Assembly: GCA_030704615.1 (NCBI GenBank)
Contig: CM060731.1
Span: 40,426,001-40,490,000, forward strand
Direction: 5' to 3'
DNA length: 64,000 bases
Origin: Takakia lepidozioides
Lineage: Eukaryota; Streptophyta; Takakiopsida; Takakiales; Takakiaceae
How positions within the stretch are numbered: position 1 is the first letter of the stretch; every line of letters starts with the position of its first letter. This document shows, piece by piece, positions 1 through 11,394 of this stretch. The notes under the pieces were generated by a model, which worked only from the letters and a program-made list of their open reading frames with translations, did no database searches and had not been told where the DNA came from. The translations under genes and the position numbers were made by a program.

Positions 1-993
1 CTCCCTACGAGGGGGCATGCACTTGTGGCAGCGGGGGCTCGCGTTCCGAGGCTCTCGTTCTTATGAGGAGGTTTCGGAAGTGGTGTTACTCTGACATGGG
101 AGACCTCTGTTTGTGACTATATTTTGAATGTTGCCAATAGTCCATCTACTTGATCCTTCCACTCTGATAATGTAGGGGTTAGAAATTGTGTTGATATTGC
201 AGAAATGGGTTGTCTGCTCAACCTCTCTTTATAGACCTGTTCTTGCTTTGAAAAGTTGTGGACTTCGCTTTGTTGCAAGAGTCAAATCTGCGTAGGAAGG
301 TAATCACAAATGCACATTCTAGTAGTTTCAAATGTCCACTGTTAGACTCCCTATGAACAGATGGCAACAGGAATCATGTTTTTGTCCTTGAAATTTTTTG
401 TCCTTGAATAATGAATAAATTAGTTCTACCCTGTCTAGCAGTGTCTCTAAAGTTAGCCCTTAGCAGGGATTTTGACGGCTGCTCCACAGCACTTCACCCT
501 CGAGTACCCTCCATCTTGTGCTGAATGAGAGGAGAATCCTCTGTTTTTTTTCTAACCAAAGAATATCTCTGCAGGAAAGAGGAAGTTCTTTTCGAGTTGC
601 TACGTTATACGCTTCACCTGTTCTGCAAACAAAATTTGTGAAAACAGAACCAGCAAAAGGGTTTGCAAACAAAGCCCAAATCTCAAGGTGGCATTTGGGT
701 TGTGCCTAGTCTGTTTCCTAATATTCTAAAGACCCTTTGATAATATTTTAAACTCCTTTAACTTGCGGAAGAGTGCCAAACCAGTTTGATCCTCATGTAG
801 CTTGGGGATGGTCATGGTCCATGGGTTCCATTAGACTGGAACTACCTCGGTCCAATGAGGGCTTGCCACAATAGAGGCCTCAATTGACAGCCATTCTCCC
901 TCTTTTCCCGCATCTCTCCCTCTGTCCCATCAGGATGTGGAGAGAGAGGGAGAGAGGGAGTGATGACCGAAAACACAAAAAAAAAACAGGTGG

Positions 994-1040
994 AGGGGGG
1001 GGGTGACTGAGCAGCTGCTGCTCAGTCAACCCCCCCCCCC
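994..1040. repeat. Hairpin flanked by poly-G and poly-C
   Basis: A 12-bp perfect inverted repeat, TGACTGAGCAGC and its complement, is separated by one base (1004-1028). A G run lies immediately left and a C run immediately right, so the stem can extend imperfectly into GC pairing. Pyrimidine-rich CTCTCCCT tracts lie on both sides. It is a likely replication or assembly hot spot with no assigned function. Confidence 0.8.
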
Positions 1041-1284
1041 ATTTTTTATTTTTTTTCTTTCCCTCATCTCTCCCTCTCTCCCTCTTTTCCCTCATCTCTC
1101 TCTCCCTCTAGACACTGGGCTTATGGAATTGTTGTCCCGACTTCCATTTTTTTGAGGAAATTGGAAAAAAAACTGCAAATTTGGGTTGCAGGGAATTTTG
1201 GATGTTTTTTTATCCAAAATGATTTTTTTTTTAAAATCCTAGTGAAATATTTTCATTAAAAAACTTGTGAGTTGCAAAACTCCC

Positions 1285-1545
1285 GTCAGTTTCTACTTTT
1301 TCAATCCAACCTGGATGAAAAAAGGACTTCATCTGACAGGACCTAAATACAGGGCAAGATAGGTTTAAAAAAACCCCCCCCATGTTTTTCATCTAACCTA
1401 GATGAAATACGGACTACATCTGTTGAGTGCAAGACAGGTTGAAAGCACCTCGATGTCTTTCATCTTCCACGAATGAGAAACGGACAACGTCCGTCGGGCG
1501 GACAGACTGGCGGATGTTTTTCATCCTGAGAAGGATGAATGACGG
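1285..1545. repeat. Cluster of TTTCATC/GATGAAA hairpins
   Basis: Several short imperfect palindromes built on TTTCATC...GATGAAA recur about every 65 bases. The clearest is 1387-1407, with 9-bp perfect arms and a 3-base loop. The words 'cggac' and 'atc' recur beside each one, so this is a degenerate tandem array of hairpin units. A closely related, better-preserved hairpin lies at 5513-5541. Confidence 0.7.
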
Positions 1546-3589
1546 GCCAAACAGGGGAAAACCCTGCGCAACCCTAATGTCTTTATTTTTGCGCTGCGAG
1601 AGCGCGCGCGATGGCGGCTTGTGAGGCGCGATGGTGCTCGTGCTGCAGATACCTTGAGCTGCCAATCCTTGAGTGTTTATGGCTCCTGTGAGCGACGCCT
1701 GGGCGGGCTCTTTAAGGCGATGGCGGTGGCTTAGAGATGAGGGAAGATTCCCTGTCTCAGTTGTCTGTTTTTTTGCTGCACAAGGAAACCGCGGCAGTGA
1801 TGGCGGAAGCACCACCTGCATGCCTATGACGTTTCCCTAGGAGCCCTCCTCTGGATCTTTGATGAATGGCGGCACAAGGAAGTCTCTCTCCCTCCCTTTA
1901 TAAACCCTACCTTTTGAAACCAAGCTTTTTTTCTTGTGTTTGGCAAGACCTTGCTTTGGTTAAGATAGCAGTGCCGTGGTGCTGGCGGAGTCCTCCCTGC
2001 ACGGTTAGGCTTGTGGAGAGATGACGACTCTCCCCCAAACAGTTAAAAAAGGTTTTTTTTTCCGTTGGTTTTGCTTCCTTGCTTGCTTTGGCATTCTCTA
2101 CGCTTAGATTGAAGTGTATTTGACCTCGATAGCAAGTATGGAAGCCTGCTACTCACCTCGTGCATCCTCACTAACTCACAATGCGTTGTGGTTGTTTTTG
2201 GGACGCTTCCACTTAATATTCTGATGTCTAGGTGTTGCTGGATACCAAGTGAGATTGCAGAGCAGGGGAAAGAATCGCTGGCCAGGGACTCATCTTAAAA
2301 TGTTGAAAACTAAACTACTCTATGGTTGTTCTTGATCCTACCTCTTTCCTTCCTTTATTTTTGAAGAACAAGTGTAATGCTTTCTACGATGGGCTATTTT
2401 CGGCCCAGCCAGTGGAAGACCTCTGCTTTGTTGTGACAGCCGGGTTTATGATGGCTTGTGTGAGAGACACCATCTGTTTTCCAGGCACTAGTTTGCTTTG
2501 CTTACCTTATGGTAGTTGGAAACAATTTGAGAGGCTGCAAGGAACTGTTTGTTGCAGCTATTCGGGTACCCATGTTGACCCCTGTTATGTTCCAACCCGG
2601 ATGGCGTTGTTAGCTAGATGCTTAGGCTAGGGTATGGTGAAGATTCTGTGGATATTCGGCTGACAATGAAATATGGCAGCAATATATAACTGGTAACTGG
2701 TTTTTGAGGCAGCCAGGGTGGTCAAGTGGAAATACCCCCTGGACATGGTGTAATGACATGGTCAAATGTGGAATAATGTGAAGGGTGTACTAACAGTATC
2801 ATATACCGTCACAGGATGTGTATGCAGTCCTTTATCTTTACCTTGTTGTGTCATGAACTTTGATTTTCAGCTCTAGCAAGAAATAAATGTATAGGGGTAG
2901 TCTGGAAAACTTACCAGACATATCCACCTCCCCTGTGGGGGCAAGCTGTGTTGCAGACTAGTCTAAACCAATATTGGCAGGGCAAGGTATTTAAAATCTG
3001 TGATGTCCAAGTGTTCTTTTTGTTCTTTCTGATTTCTTAAAAAAACCCTCCATGACACCCATGGGGTTTGAATAAGTATGCTTGGATTACAGCTTGCGGA
3101 CAGTAAATTTGTATGACCATTTGACATGCAACACATCAAGGCCAAAATATGGCCAAGTACCCGCCATCCCACCCAGACCTCTGAATGTATATCCTGATCA
3201 TGACTAGTGGTCAATTAGCATCAGTGGCATATTCTTTGGGTTATGAATAATACTGACATGAATACATTACTGTGCATGGATGTAATTCTGGATTTTCTAA
3301 AGCTTGATGATTGATGGATGGTGCCACTGTTAAGTGGCTGATATGTCTGATTATTCTTCTTATTCATGACAACGACCCTAGGGGTCATGTCTTTGTCTTG
3401 ACATGACAAAAAGTATCTTCCCTCTCTCTCCATGAAATTGAAACTGGAGAACACTTCTTCTATTGTCCTATATACTATGAGATCCGTGGGGATTCCACTG
3501 TCTACTCCGTGGAACCCAAACTCTCACTGAAATCTCTCACTATGAAGATCAAAAATGCATGGTTGCTTACCTCCAGTTGGGCGCCTCAC

Positions 3590-3870
3590 ACAGCAGCTCC
3601 TTCACGCTGGCGCTCCACCACCAGGTCGCGTGGGCACACTCCCTCGCTCAAACAACAAAAAAGGGAGAAGAGGGAGAGAGATAAGGGCGAGAGGGAGAGT
3701 GAGGGCTAAGAGGGAGAATGAGAGAGAGAGAAGGAGAGGGAGGGCAGCTCCCTCACGCGGCAGCTCCTTCACGCTGGCAGTCCCTCCCGCGGTGCTGGCG
3801 TTCGGCTGGCGCTCCACCAGCAGGTCACGGGGGCGCGCTCCCAGTTCGCTCAAACAGCAACAAAAAACAA
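3590..3870. repeat. Imperfect direct duplication, GC-rich block
   Basis: The text CAGCTCCTTCACGCTGGC followed by CGCTCCACCA and a GGTCRCG core occurs at about 3594-3640 and again, expanded, at about 3763-3840. Each copy is followed by CGCTCAAACA and a purine-rich GAGAGGGAGA tract. This is a tandem duplication, not a coding gene. The open frames across it arise from low complexity. Confidence 0.6.
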
Positions 3871-6239
3871 AACGACATAGAAGAGGGAGAGAGAAGATAT
3901 ACATGTCATGTCAAGACATGGACAAGACCACTAAGGTCATTGTCATTGAAAGACAAAGCAACCCTTTACAGGGCATCATCTAACAACCCCTTTTACCAAC
4001 TCATTTGAACATCTTATAACTTTTCAGGGTATCTGAAAAAACAGGGTGGGAGGGCGGGATTCCTGGTCATTCATATCCTGAAAGTCCCATAAGTTGACAT
4101 AAAGCATTCATTTTTTGTTGTTGACACGGGTCAAGCCTTACATACTCTAGTTCTTGAGCCATTCATCTTCCTAAAAAACATCCTGTGTAGGCGTGAAACT
4201 GATCTGTCAGTGCCAAGACATATGCAAGATTCATAAAGTAGAAGCGGGGCTAAGTTTTTTTCAGGTATATGTAAGCCTGGATAGTCATTCCAGGACTTCA
4301 AGATCAAAACTCTGCCATAGTATAAGGTAGGAAGCGCACAGCATCTACCAGCAAGCAGTTCTTGAAAACCAAAATACTGATGGGGTCAGGTCTGAAGGTG
4401 CTTCAGTGCCAAGTCATAAGCCAGATTTCTAACAAAACAAAACATAGGGCTGAGTACCCTCAAGTAGATATGGGCCTGGAGTGGTATTCCAGGGCCTCAT
4501 AACAAGCTATGCTAGTTAAAGAAATGAACTCAGAAACCATTGTCCCCTATCATGCAATGAAATAGTGGTGATATAAGAGCCTTGAAGAATGTTTGTTATC
4601 ACAAGGTCTATCTTCTGATCCATCAGAGCCAGGCCATGGTGTTTCATTTCAGAGCTTAGTTTCCATGCTGCCAATGCTATAGCCGCAGCCATGTACCTTT
4701 GTTGAAAACAGCCAGAGCTTTCAACAGAGATTTTGTTTTCTATGAAGTCCCTTGTGTGTCTTAACTCCAAAACGTATAGAAGTGGTTATCAAGAACCAAA
4801 AACAGGGATAAGGAGTAAGAAGGTGATCCTCATTAGAGCAGACTTGAAGCCGATTTGAGGCAGCAAGATGGCAGATTTGAAACAACAGTTGGTATCAGCA
4901 GCTTCAGGCGGTAGCAGCAATCCCTTATGCATGAATCAGCTGCAAGCTTCAATAATTCAAGACAAGTGAAGACCCTCACCTGTGCCCGTCCCAAAAACCA
5001 CCACATAGAGATGTGTGTTAGTGAGGATGCATCAGGTGAGTGGCAGGTTTTCACAGTTGCTATCCATGTCAGTGTTGAATTCTAAAGCATGTACAAATCG
5101 TAATCCAAGCAAGGGTACACTCAAAAAAACCTTGAGTGTTTGTGGTATGCCCTGCGCCATGGCGTCCAGTAGATGTCTCCAGCAGAACGCAATCAAAGTA
5201 GATAGAGAGCAGCTCATACAGAAAGAGAGCAACATGTAATATGTGGCTAAGTAGGGGTGGAGTACTTCCCAACGAGGAGTAAGAGCGCCGCTGCAAATTT
5301 AACAGAATCATAAATTTCTGAGCAGAGCGATCACTGCATTGTCGACTGCCAGAGAAGAATCTGTCTATCTGCCATTGCGCATCCCAAAAGCCAGCCATCA
5401 CGAGTACCATGTAGCCGCAAGGGAGCAGGTTTACACGGCGCATCATCAAGGATCATAGAAGCACGAGTTCTGTGCTGTGAAATATGTCGGCCCGTTTAGG
5501 GCACAACTTCCCGATTTTTCATCCAGGGTGGATGAAAAATCATATTTTAAAGAGATGCACTTTGTTAATGGATGATATCCCATAAAAATGTATCTTAGGG
5601 TTACGGTATAGGCTTAGGTTTAGTAACTGCCATCATTAATGATGGTACAAATTACTACCTCTTGGATTTTTAGAATAGGTCACCATTATTCATGTATTTC
5701 ATCCAGTTTAGATGAAAGAAGCAAATAGTAAATATCCAGGCCAAATGAAATCCAAAAAGTTATAGAGGGAGAGGGAGAGAGGGAGAGAGAGGGCGTGCGC
5801 GGGTTTGAACACCGTGGCGCGTCAGTGTTGCGTCACCGCCGCCGGAAAACGCTCCGGCATGCGGGGGTAGTTGCGCCCGGGAGAGCTCGAGAGCAAAAAA
5901 AAAACAAAGTAGGGATGGAGGGAGGGGAGGGAGGAAGAGTGAGAGGAGGAGGGTGAGGGAGAGAGAGATCAGATAGAGAGATTGAGAGGGGGAGTGAGAG
6001 GCGGTCGGTGCAGCCGCGGCGCGCCAGTGTGGCGACCCCACCGGAAAACCTCGGCGGCGATCAGGCGCCTTCGCAAAGGGGAGAGAGAAGGGCGGCCACC
6101 TTGGCAGGAGGAGGATCCGCTGCGACGTTGGGGAATCGCACGAGCGTCGCTGCCTCAGGGGGACGTCGCACGGCAGTCGCAGATCTAGCGCAGAGGTGAG
6201 TTGAAGAGGCCTCTCATTTTTTATTTTATTTTTTTGGTT
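3871..6239. other. Intergenic DNA, no gene seen
   Basis: Nothing recognisable as coding was found. The 5760-6190 part is purine-rich GAGAGGGAGA and GC-rich low-complexity DNA similar in style to 3.6-3.9 kb, and long open frames in it follow from composition. Confidence 0.55.
5513..5541. repeat. Perfect 12-bp-arm hairpin, TTCATCC type
   Basis: GATTTTTCATCC is followed by a 5-base loop (AGGGT) and its exact reverse complement. A weaker relative lies near 5697-5716 (TTTCATCCAG...GATGAAAG). It belongs to the same motif family as the cluster at 1.3-1.5 kb. Confidence 0.85.
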
Positions 6240-6460
6240 TTTTGGGTTATGGGGTTTTGCAAGGATCATTTGGGTTTTTGGGTCTTTGGCTCTTAGGGTT
6301 TTAAGGGTTACATAGTTTAGTTTAGGGTTAGTTATAATATAGTTAGTTTAGGATTAGCTGCAATATAGTTTGGTTTTTAGGGTTTTGTTTTTTGGTGGGG
6401 TGGGGACATATGGCTTTACGTTTGTAGGGTTTTTTTTTCAAGTTTTTCCAAGGGTTGGGA
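6240..6460 (+). promoter_or_regulatory. Telo-box-like TTTAGGG-rich stretch upstream of the SET gene
   Basis: Repeated TTAGGGTTTT, TTTAGGGTTAG and TTTTTAGGGTTTT words occur in T/G-rich DNA just before the first ATG at 6527. Plant promoters often carry such telo-box motifs. The repeats are irregular and interspersed, so a true telomere array is unlikely. A promoter role is inference from position. Confidence 0.3.
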
Positions 6461-6526
6461 GTGTAACTCCTCCGGAGGTTACAGTGGGTCACAATACGGT
6501 ACTCTACCTCTCTCTCGTGCTAGGTC

Positions 6527-8342
6527 ATGCCGCGTGTTTATCGACGTGTCACGCTTGAGGATTCGTTGTTGGCTGTGCCACAACCACCCGCTGAGGGCGA
6601 GACGGCACGTTCGCCTCGTCTACGAGTTAGGCGGCAATATCGCCATGTCCGCACAGCTTTGCCCCCACGGCCACCACCCCAAGGTCGTAGGCCGCCAAGT
6701 CCAGAGGCACAAGCCCCGGGGAGACCCCGTCAGGACCGCCTCCCCAAGATTGAGTGTTGGTGCAGTTGGTGTTGGGCACGACTACCGGTTGGGAGGACCA
6801 CACCGATGATGCGGCGACCCCATGTTGTGCAAAAACATTACGCCAAGTACGAGATTGCTGATGCAGCAAAGGTAAGTCGTCCATATATTATCTTCTCACG
6901 TACTCCTCAATTAAAAGTACTATATCTAATGAAACCTCGCGTTTGTGAATTGAGTATTGATGCATTTCATATCATGCATCTTGCAGCCCCGTCTTGATGT
7001 CCAAGCTCGCAATTTTTTTGCTGAAGAGGCATACCGATGCGGGTTTCTTCCTTCTTACGAGCCACACCCCGTTCCGGATGTGAACATTTTTTTCTCGCAA
7101 CATGATGTAGATGCAGTTTGTGAGGTAGCGGGGTACGATGCGTGTTTTTCTATTTTTGGGCACCGGGCTAGGTGCTTGTCACCTACGCACACACATTCGT
7201 TATCCTTGACATCGGCACCCCCATCCTCACCATCATCCGCATCGTCTGTTCCTCCTATTGTAGATGGTCTTTCCTCATCACCATTGCCATCTGAGGTCCC
7301 TCATACTGACCGGCTACGTGTCCCTTCCCCTCCATTGCCGAGACCACAGCCGCCACCGAGTCCAAGTTCGACATCCTCGACATCGGCACCCCCATCATCA
7401 CCATCATCCGCATCGTCCGTTCCTCCTATTGTACATGTTCTTTCCTCATCACCATCGCCATCCTGGCCATCTCGGCCAGTACTACCTCCACACGAGATCC
7501 CTCATACCAACCTACGTGTCCCTTCCCCTCCATTGCCGAAACCACAGCCGCCACCGAGTCTGTATCCAGGTCCTACGGCAGAACCCGGATGGATCCCACC
7601 ACCTTTGGGGACTGTGTATGACTGGGACCGATGGATCACTAGGTTCCCACTCCGGGAGAAGGGCCCCCGAAGTGATGGACGGGCGCCGCCCCCTAGGAGA
7701 GGTGGACCGAAGTTATTTCGCACGGTTGGTCCGCGCCTTCGCCGGCCTAATGACGGCACCATACGTCATTGTGGTGCTAGGGAGCTATTCACGATGGGAG
7801 TCCAACCCCATTTCTACCAATGTCTTGTGCCTTGTCCAGTTCCGATTCCCGAGGGTGAGCCCTTTCTTTTTTGGGGTCGCATGTATTGCATGATGGAGGC
7901 AATGGACCCTAGTATGGGTCGCGGACTTTTTTTGATGGAGGGTGTAGTTTTGGGGGGAGGAGAGGATTCTGTGGATTTGTTCCCCTATTTTGGGCCGAGG
8001 TACACCCACCGGGAGTGGCAATTATTGCAGACACACGGCCTTGGGTCCTTGATCCATCCTTACATCATTGTTGTGAACGACAATGATGTAAGGGCGAGAA
8101 AATTGGGCTGCAAAGCCCATATTTATTGTGACGGAAACCCCGATGTGTATGGCAACGTGGCTGGGCTCATCAACAGTTCAGTTACCTTACCGCCGGGCCA
8201 CACCGCCAACGTGTTTTGGGATGAGCGCCATGACGGGGATAGTAGATTGGACCCTAACATCACCACTTTTGTGATGACATGTGCAAGGAGGACTATTAGG
8301 GCTGGAGAGGAGTTGTTTGCGAAGTATGACTTTAGGCGTTAG
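6527..8342 (+). CDS. SET-domain protein, two exons, next to CACTA transposase remnant
   Basis: Proposed exons are 6527-6871 and 6987-8342. The donor AAAG|GTAAGT and acceptor TTGCAG are good and the junction keeps phase 0, giving about 566 residues. The first exon ends with a CSWC...HVVQKH pattern that could be a C2H2- or BED-like zinc finger. A Ser/Pro-rich tandemly repeated linker follows (about residues 190-310). The C-terminal ~150 residues resemble a SET lysine methyltransferase core: GRGLF near its start, a central YGNVAGLIN segment, and the ending TCARRTIRAGEELFAKYDF that matches the SET terminal motif. The usual NHSC motif is not intact and no post-SET Cys cluster is seen, so activity is uncertain. 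A Tnp2 transposase exon begins 315 bp downstream on the same strand. Confidence 0.7.
7205..7560 (+). repeat. In-frame duplication in the Ser/Pro linker of the SET protein
   Basis: A block encoding SAPPSSPSSASSVPPIV, then SSSP and a histidine-bearing segment ending VPSPPLP..QPPPS, occurs twice about 190 bp apart (near 7214 and 7387). The two copies are very similar at DNA level, suggesting recent unequal duplication. It makes a flexible proline-rich spacer. Confidence 0.75.
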
Positions 8343-8656
8343 CCGACTTTCATCATGTGTAGATGGACATAGGAAGACATTTTGTACATTGAGGTGGCTT
8401 CCTCCACCGTGTATATATACACATAGGCATTGATGTGTATTTGGATGCAGTTTTTCATGCTATATTCAAGGGAGTTTGGGTGGACGTTATATGTGAATTT
8501 GGGTATTTTGAATTATATAGTGTCTCCTTCATGCGGTGAAGCAATGTATGTATTTCCCTCGTGTATATAATGTGTACTTTGGGTTTTATCCTGTATGATA
8601 ATGAACAACGCCATGTATGGAAACTGATAATGACATGGTTGTTTTTGGCATCTTAG

Positions 8657-9331
8657 GATGCCGGCCACAACCCCACGACGTTAATTCATGACGTTCATGA
8701 TCTTGTCATGAACCGGGATTTTGTTCCTTCGGAGAAGGATGCGTATCAAAGGGACCCGACCCCGTCTGAAATGGCGGTCTCCGATGATGAGGACAACAAT
8801 GACAATAGAATTATGCATGAGGATGTGGCAGCAATGGAGGACCTCTTAATGCATCAGATGGTAGATGAGGACACAAACTCTTTGAATGACATGGAAAAAA
8901 AAACCAAAACTTCCTTATACAAAGGGGCCAAAGTGAGTAGACTTTCAACCATCTTGTTGTTGCTAAATTTGCAAATCCGATTTGGCATAAGCAATGTGGG
9001 TATGTCCGCCATAATGCGGACTATTGCGGACTACATCCTTGCCCCACATTTGAAGCCGAGAATGCCACGATCAAGAAAAGAGGCAAGAGCAGCCTTAGAT
9101 GCTTTGGGGATGGGCCATAAGATTTTTCATGCATGTCCATGTGATAAAACCCTGTACTACGGAGAGGATGCGAAACTCACCAAGTGTCCAAAGTGCAACA
9201 AAGACCGATATCGGGATGATGGTCAAGGGAAGAAAGCCCCGCGCAAGGTATACTGTCGAGCGGCTTTTACTCACCCATCCCTTCGCTATTCGAGGTGGAA
9301 ACTCCAAGATAGAAGAGTTGGATATTTCTAA
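8657..9331 (+). pseudogene. CACTA/EnSpm Tnp2 transposase fragment
   Basis: A coding exon opens after acceptor CATCTTAG at 8656 and runs in frame to a stop at 9329-9331. An acidic N-terminal stretch is followed by LYKGAKVSRLSTILLLLNLQ and a GHKIFHACPCDKTLYY...KCPKCNKDRYR segment, which are hallmarks of the N-terminal part of plant tnp2 transposases, including the HACP and CPxC cysteines. The catalytic DDE core that should follow is missing and the frame drifts after about 9250, so this is a truncated relic. The acceptor implies an upstream exon, and the zinc-like first exon of the SET gene is a candidate. Confidence 0.75.
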
Positions 9332-9889
9332 GCACTCAGCCCGCTCAGTACAATCAGTCATGACCTACAGCTAGTGAATCATGGTTGTGCTTCCCATTTG
9401 TATTCCTTCTTGCCTTCATGTTATCAATTTACCTTATCTGATACTGAAGCATCAGATTGCTTCAGTATCTACTTAGTTCAAGTTTATCATGCATTCATTT
9501 CACAGCTTCACTCATGTCTCTCTACATAGTATGCTTGTATCGAATAAGTATCAGATTATGATTTATCAGGTACTAGGTCAATGTCAAGGTGACTCTATTC
9601 CGCCCTATAGTATCACTACAGCTCTGCATGTAATAAGCATCTATTGTTCATCTTTTCTCCTTCTTTTTGCTCTCATTCTTGTTCTCCGCCTGATCTCCTC
9701 TTCCCATGACCCAGAAGCGCTCCCCGTGAAGTGTCCCTTCTTTCCGTTGCCGCCCCCATTATCTGCCCGCAAGCTGTTCTAACCACCTAACTAATTAACC
9801 GTCATCCCTGTAGTAACACGTTCCTTCTGCAGATGTCGTTCCCTCACAGTCGTTCCCTGTCAATGATAACTGTTCCTCATGTACTGTGA

Positions 9890-10030
9890 AAGGCTGTGTC
9901 AAGCTGTGTCGAGCTGTGACTGGCTGTGTTAGGCTCTGTAAGACTGTGTCGGGCTGTGACTGGCTGTGACGGACTGTGTCGACTATGTCGGGCTGTGCGA
10001 AGCTGTGGCGGGCTGTGTCGGCTGTGTAAC
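9890..10030. repeat. Degenerate short tandem repeat, GGCTGTGTCG type
   Basis: Roughly a dozen copies of a 10-11 bp word resembling GGCTGTGTCG or GGCTGTGACT are strung together. The array stops at AACCCCCCTAAAG, a phrase that also ends the TGCGACG repeat cluster near 15.52 kb (AATCCCCCCTAAAC). Confidence 0.8.
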
Positions 10031-10369
10031 CCCCCTAAAGCCTGCTACTGCCACCTCTAAGGCTCATGTTGATCTCAGTCTGCGCAAAAATTAAGGGTAC
10101 CCCACAGAACCCGTAAAAGCGTCTAAGTCTCAAGCAGCCCTCTAACATTTACCCCTCCCCCTCTCAAAAAGCCGTGTCCTCACGGTTTACTGTTTGGGAT
10201 GAGCAAACCTTTGTGAGCGAGCACCCTTCTGACGGTGAGAGTCTCGTGAAGGACTCCGTGTGCGAGCCCGCATCCTGTCACTGGTTGACGGAGATGATTG
10301 AGCACTACCTGGAAATGTCTGACCCTCCTTTGGCTGATAACGAGGTAACCTCCAGTGTTGGGCGGTTAC

Positions 10370-10580
10370 CCGCCTGGGCCCCGGGTAACCGCCGGTTCCG
10401 GTTCCGGTTATGTGGAACTGGACCGGAACCGGACCCGCCTGCGCAGAACCGGAACCGGAATTGGAACCGGAAATCCAGGATTGTGTGGGAACCGGAACCG
10501 GCGGTTCCAGCTACGACCACATGTGTGGGAACCGGGTTTGGGGGTTAGGGTTCCGTTTCCGGTTCCGGTTCCACCCCTGG
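10370..10580. repeat. CCGGTTCCGG palindromic cluster
   Basis: GGTTCCGG and its complement CCGGAACC recur many times in both orientations. Blocks such as 10393-10410 (GGTTCCGGTTCCGGTT) and 10432-10445 (ACCGGAACCGGA) can pair to form stems. ATG-free frames across the cluster translate to monotonous RFRFRF or NRNRN peptides and are not genes. Confidence 0.85.
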
Positions 10581-11394
10581 GCTGTAGCCCTAAGTGTCTC
10601 TACGTGCGCGGTTCATGATGCGGCGAAGCGGAAGGTAATCGGCCACGCCGTAGTGCTGCAATAGTCCCAGAAGGCCACATCATTGGCTTGCCATCTCCAT
10701 CTCACTGTGAATTCGGGCTTTGTAGCATGCGTCTGCGTTGAAGGATCGGACAGGGGAGAGATGGAAGTGTGGGAGGGGCGTGTGATTTGTTTGGGTCACA
10801 ACGTTTCTACTTTGTTTCGGGAGAAACAAGGCAGGGAAGGGGAGAGCGGGAGTATGATATGTTTCACGCTGTATGCCTGATTACAGTAATGTGGATTCTG
10901 GTAGAAGCAGCTTAGGAGAGAATCCGTGTCGGACGCTTGTGTTGTGCAATACATTGGTGGGGTCGTGATTCAACTCGACCGGATTCAGGAAGAAGCAAAG
11001 GAAAACGGAACGAAGGCATGGCGGGGAGAGTGCCAGAACAGCGCCGGGTAATACTTTTGCTCAGACTGTCTCGAAGCGTATATAACTTGTCATTCAGTCT
11101 CTCTCCTCCATTTTCACGATGCATATATGTATGGAGTGAATGCAAGGGCAATTTCTTATGAGGATAAACGGATTCTTTACATGAGGTTTTCCGCACCCTA
11201 AGACACAAATGCACACACCAGTCTCTTTCCTCTCTCTCGTGAGCTCCTTGGCTCCCACACCCCCTAAAACAGTGCTGGTTTTGGTTCAAGTTCTACCGTA
11301 TCCTACAGGCCCTCTGGTGGTTGGCCTCCTTAGTTTCTCCCTCCTCTCTCGCAGCTTACCTTCTCTCTCTTCTCTTTTCTCTTGTTTCTCTCGG

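Larger units (their letters stand above)
1..3500. other. Intergenic DNA without a supported gene
   Basis: No conserved protein or RNA gene is recognisable on either strand. The open frames here are short, lack family motifs, and overlap low-complexity purine/pyrimidine runs. Two hairpin clusters inside it are listed separately. Confidence 0.6.
9332..11394. other. Intergenic repeat-rich DNA
   Basis: No complete gene is supported. A frame at about 10174-10370 (VWDEQTFVSEHPSDGESLVK...) could be an exon of an unknown protein, but no splice partner was found and it runs into the CCGGTTCCGG repeats. The repeats inside the region are listed separately. Confidence 0.5.

Noticed and set aside
6240-6460. 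Telomere or interstitial telomere array
   Set aside because: TTTAGGG words are irregular and spaced; no run of perfect tandem units.
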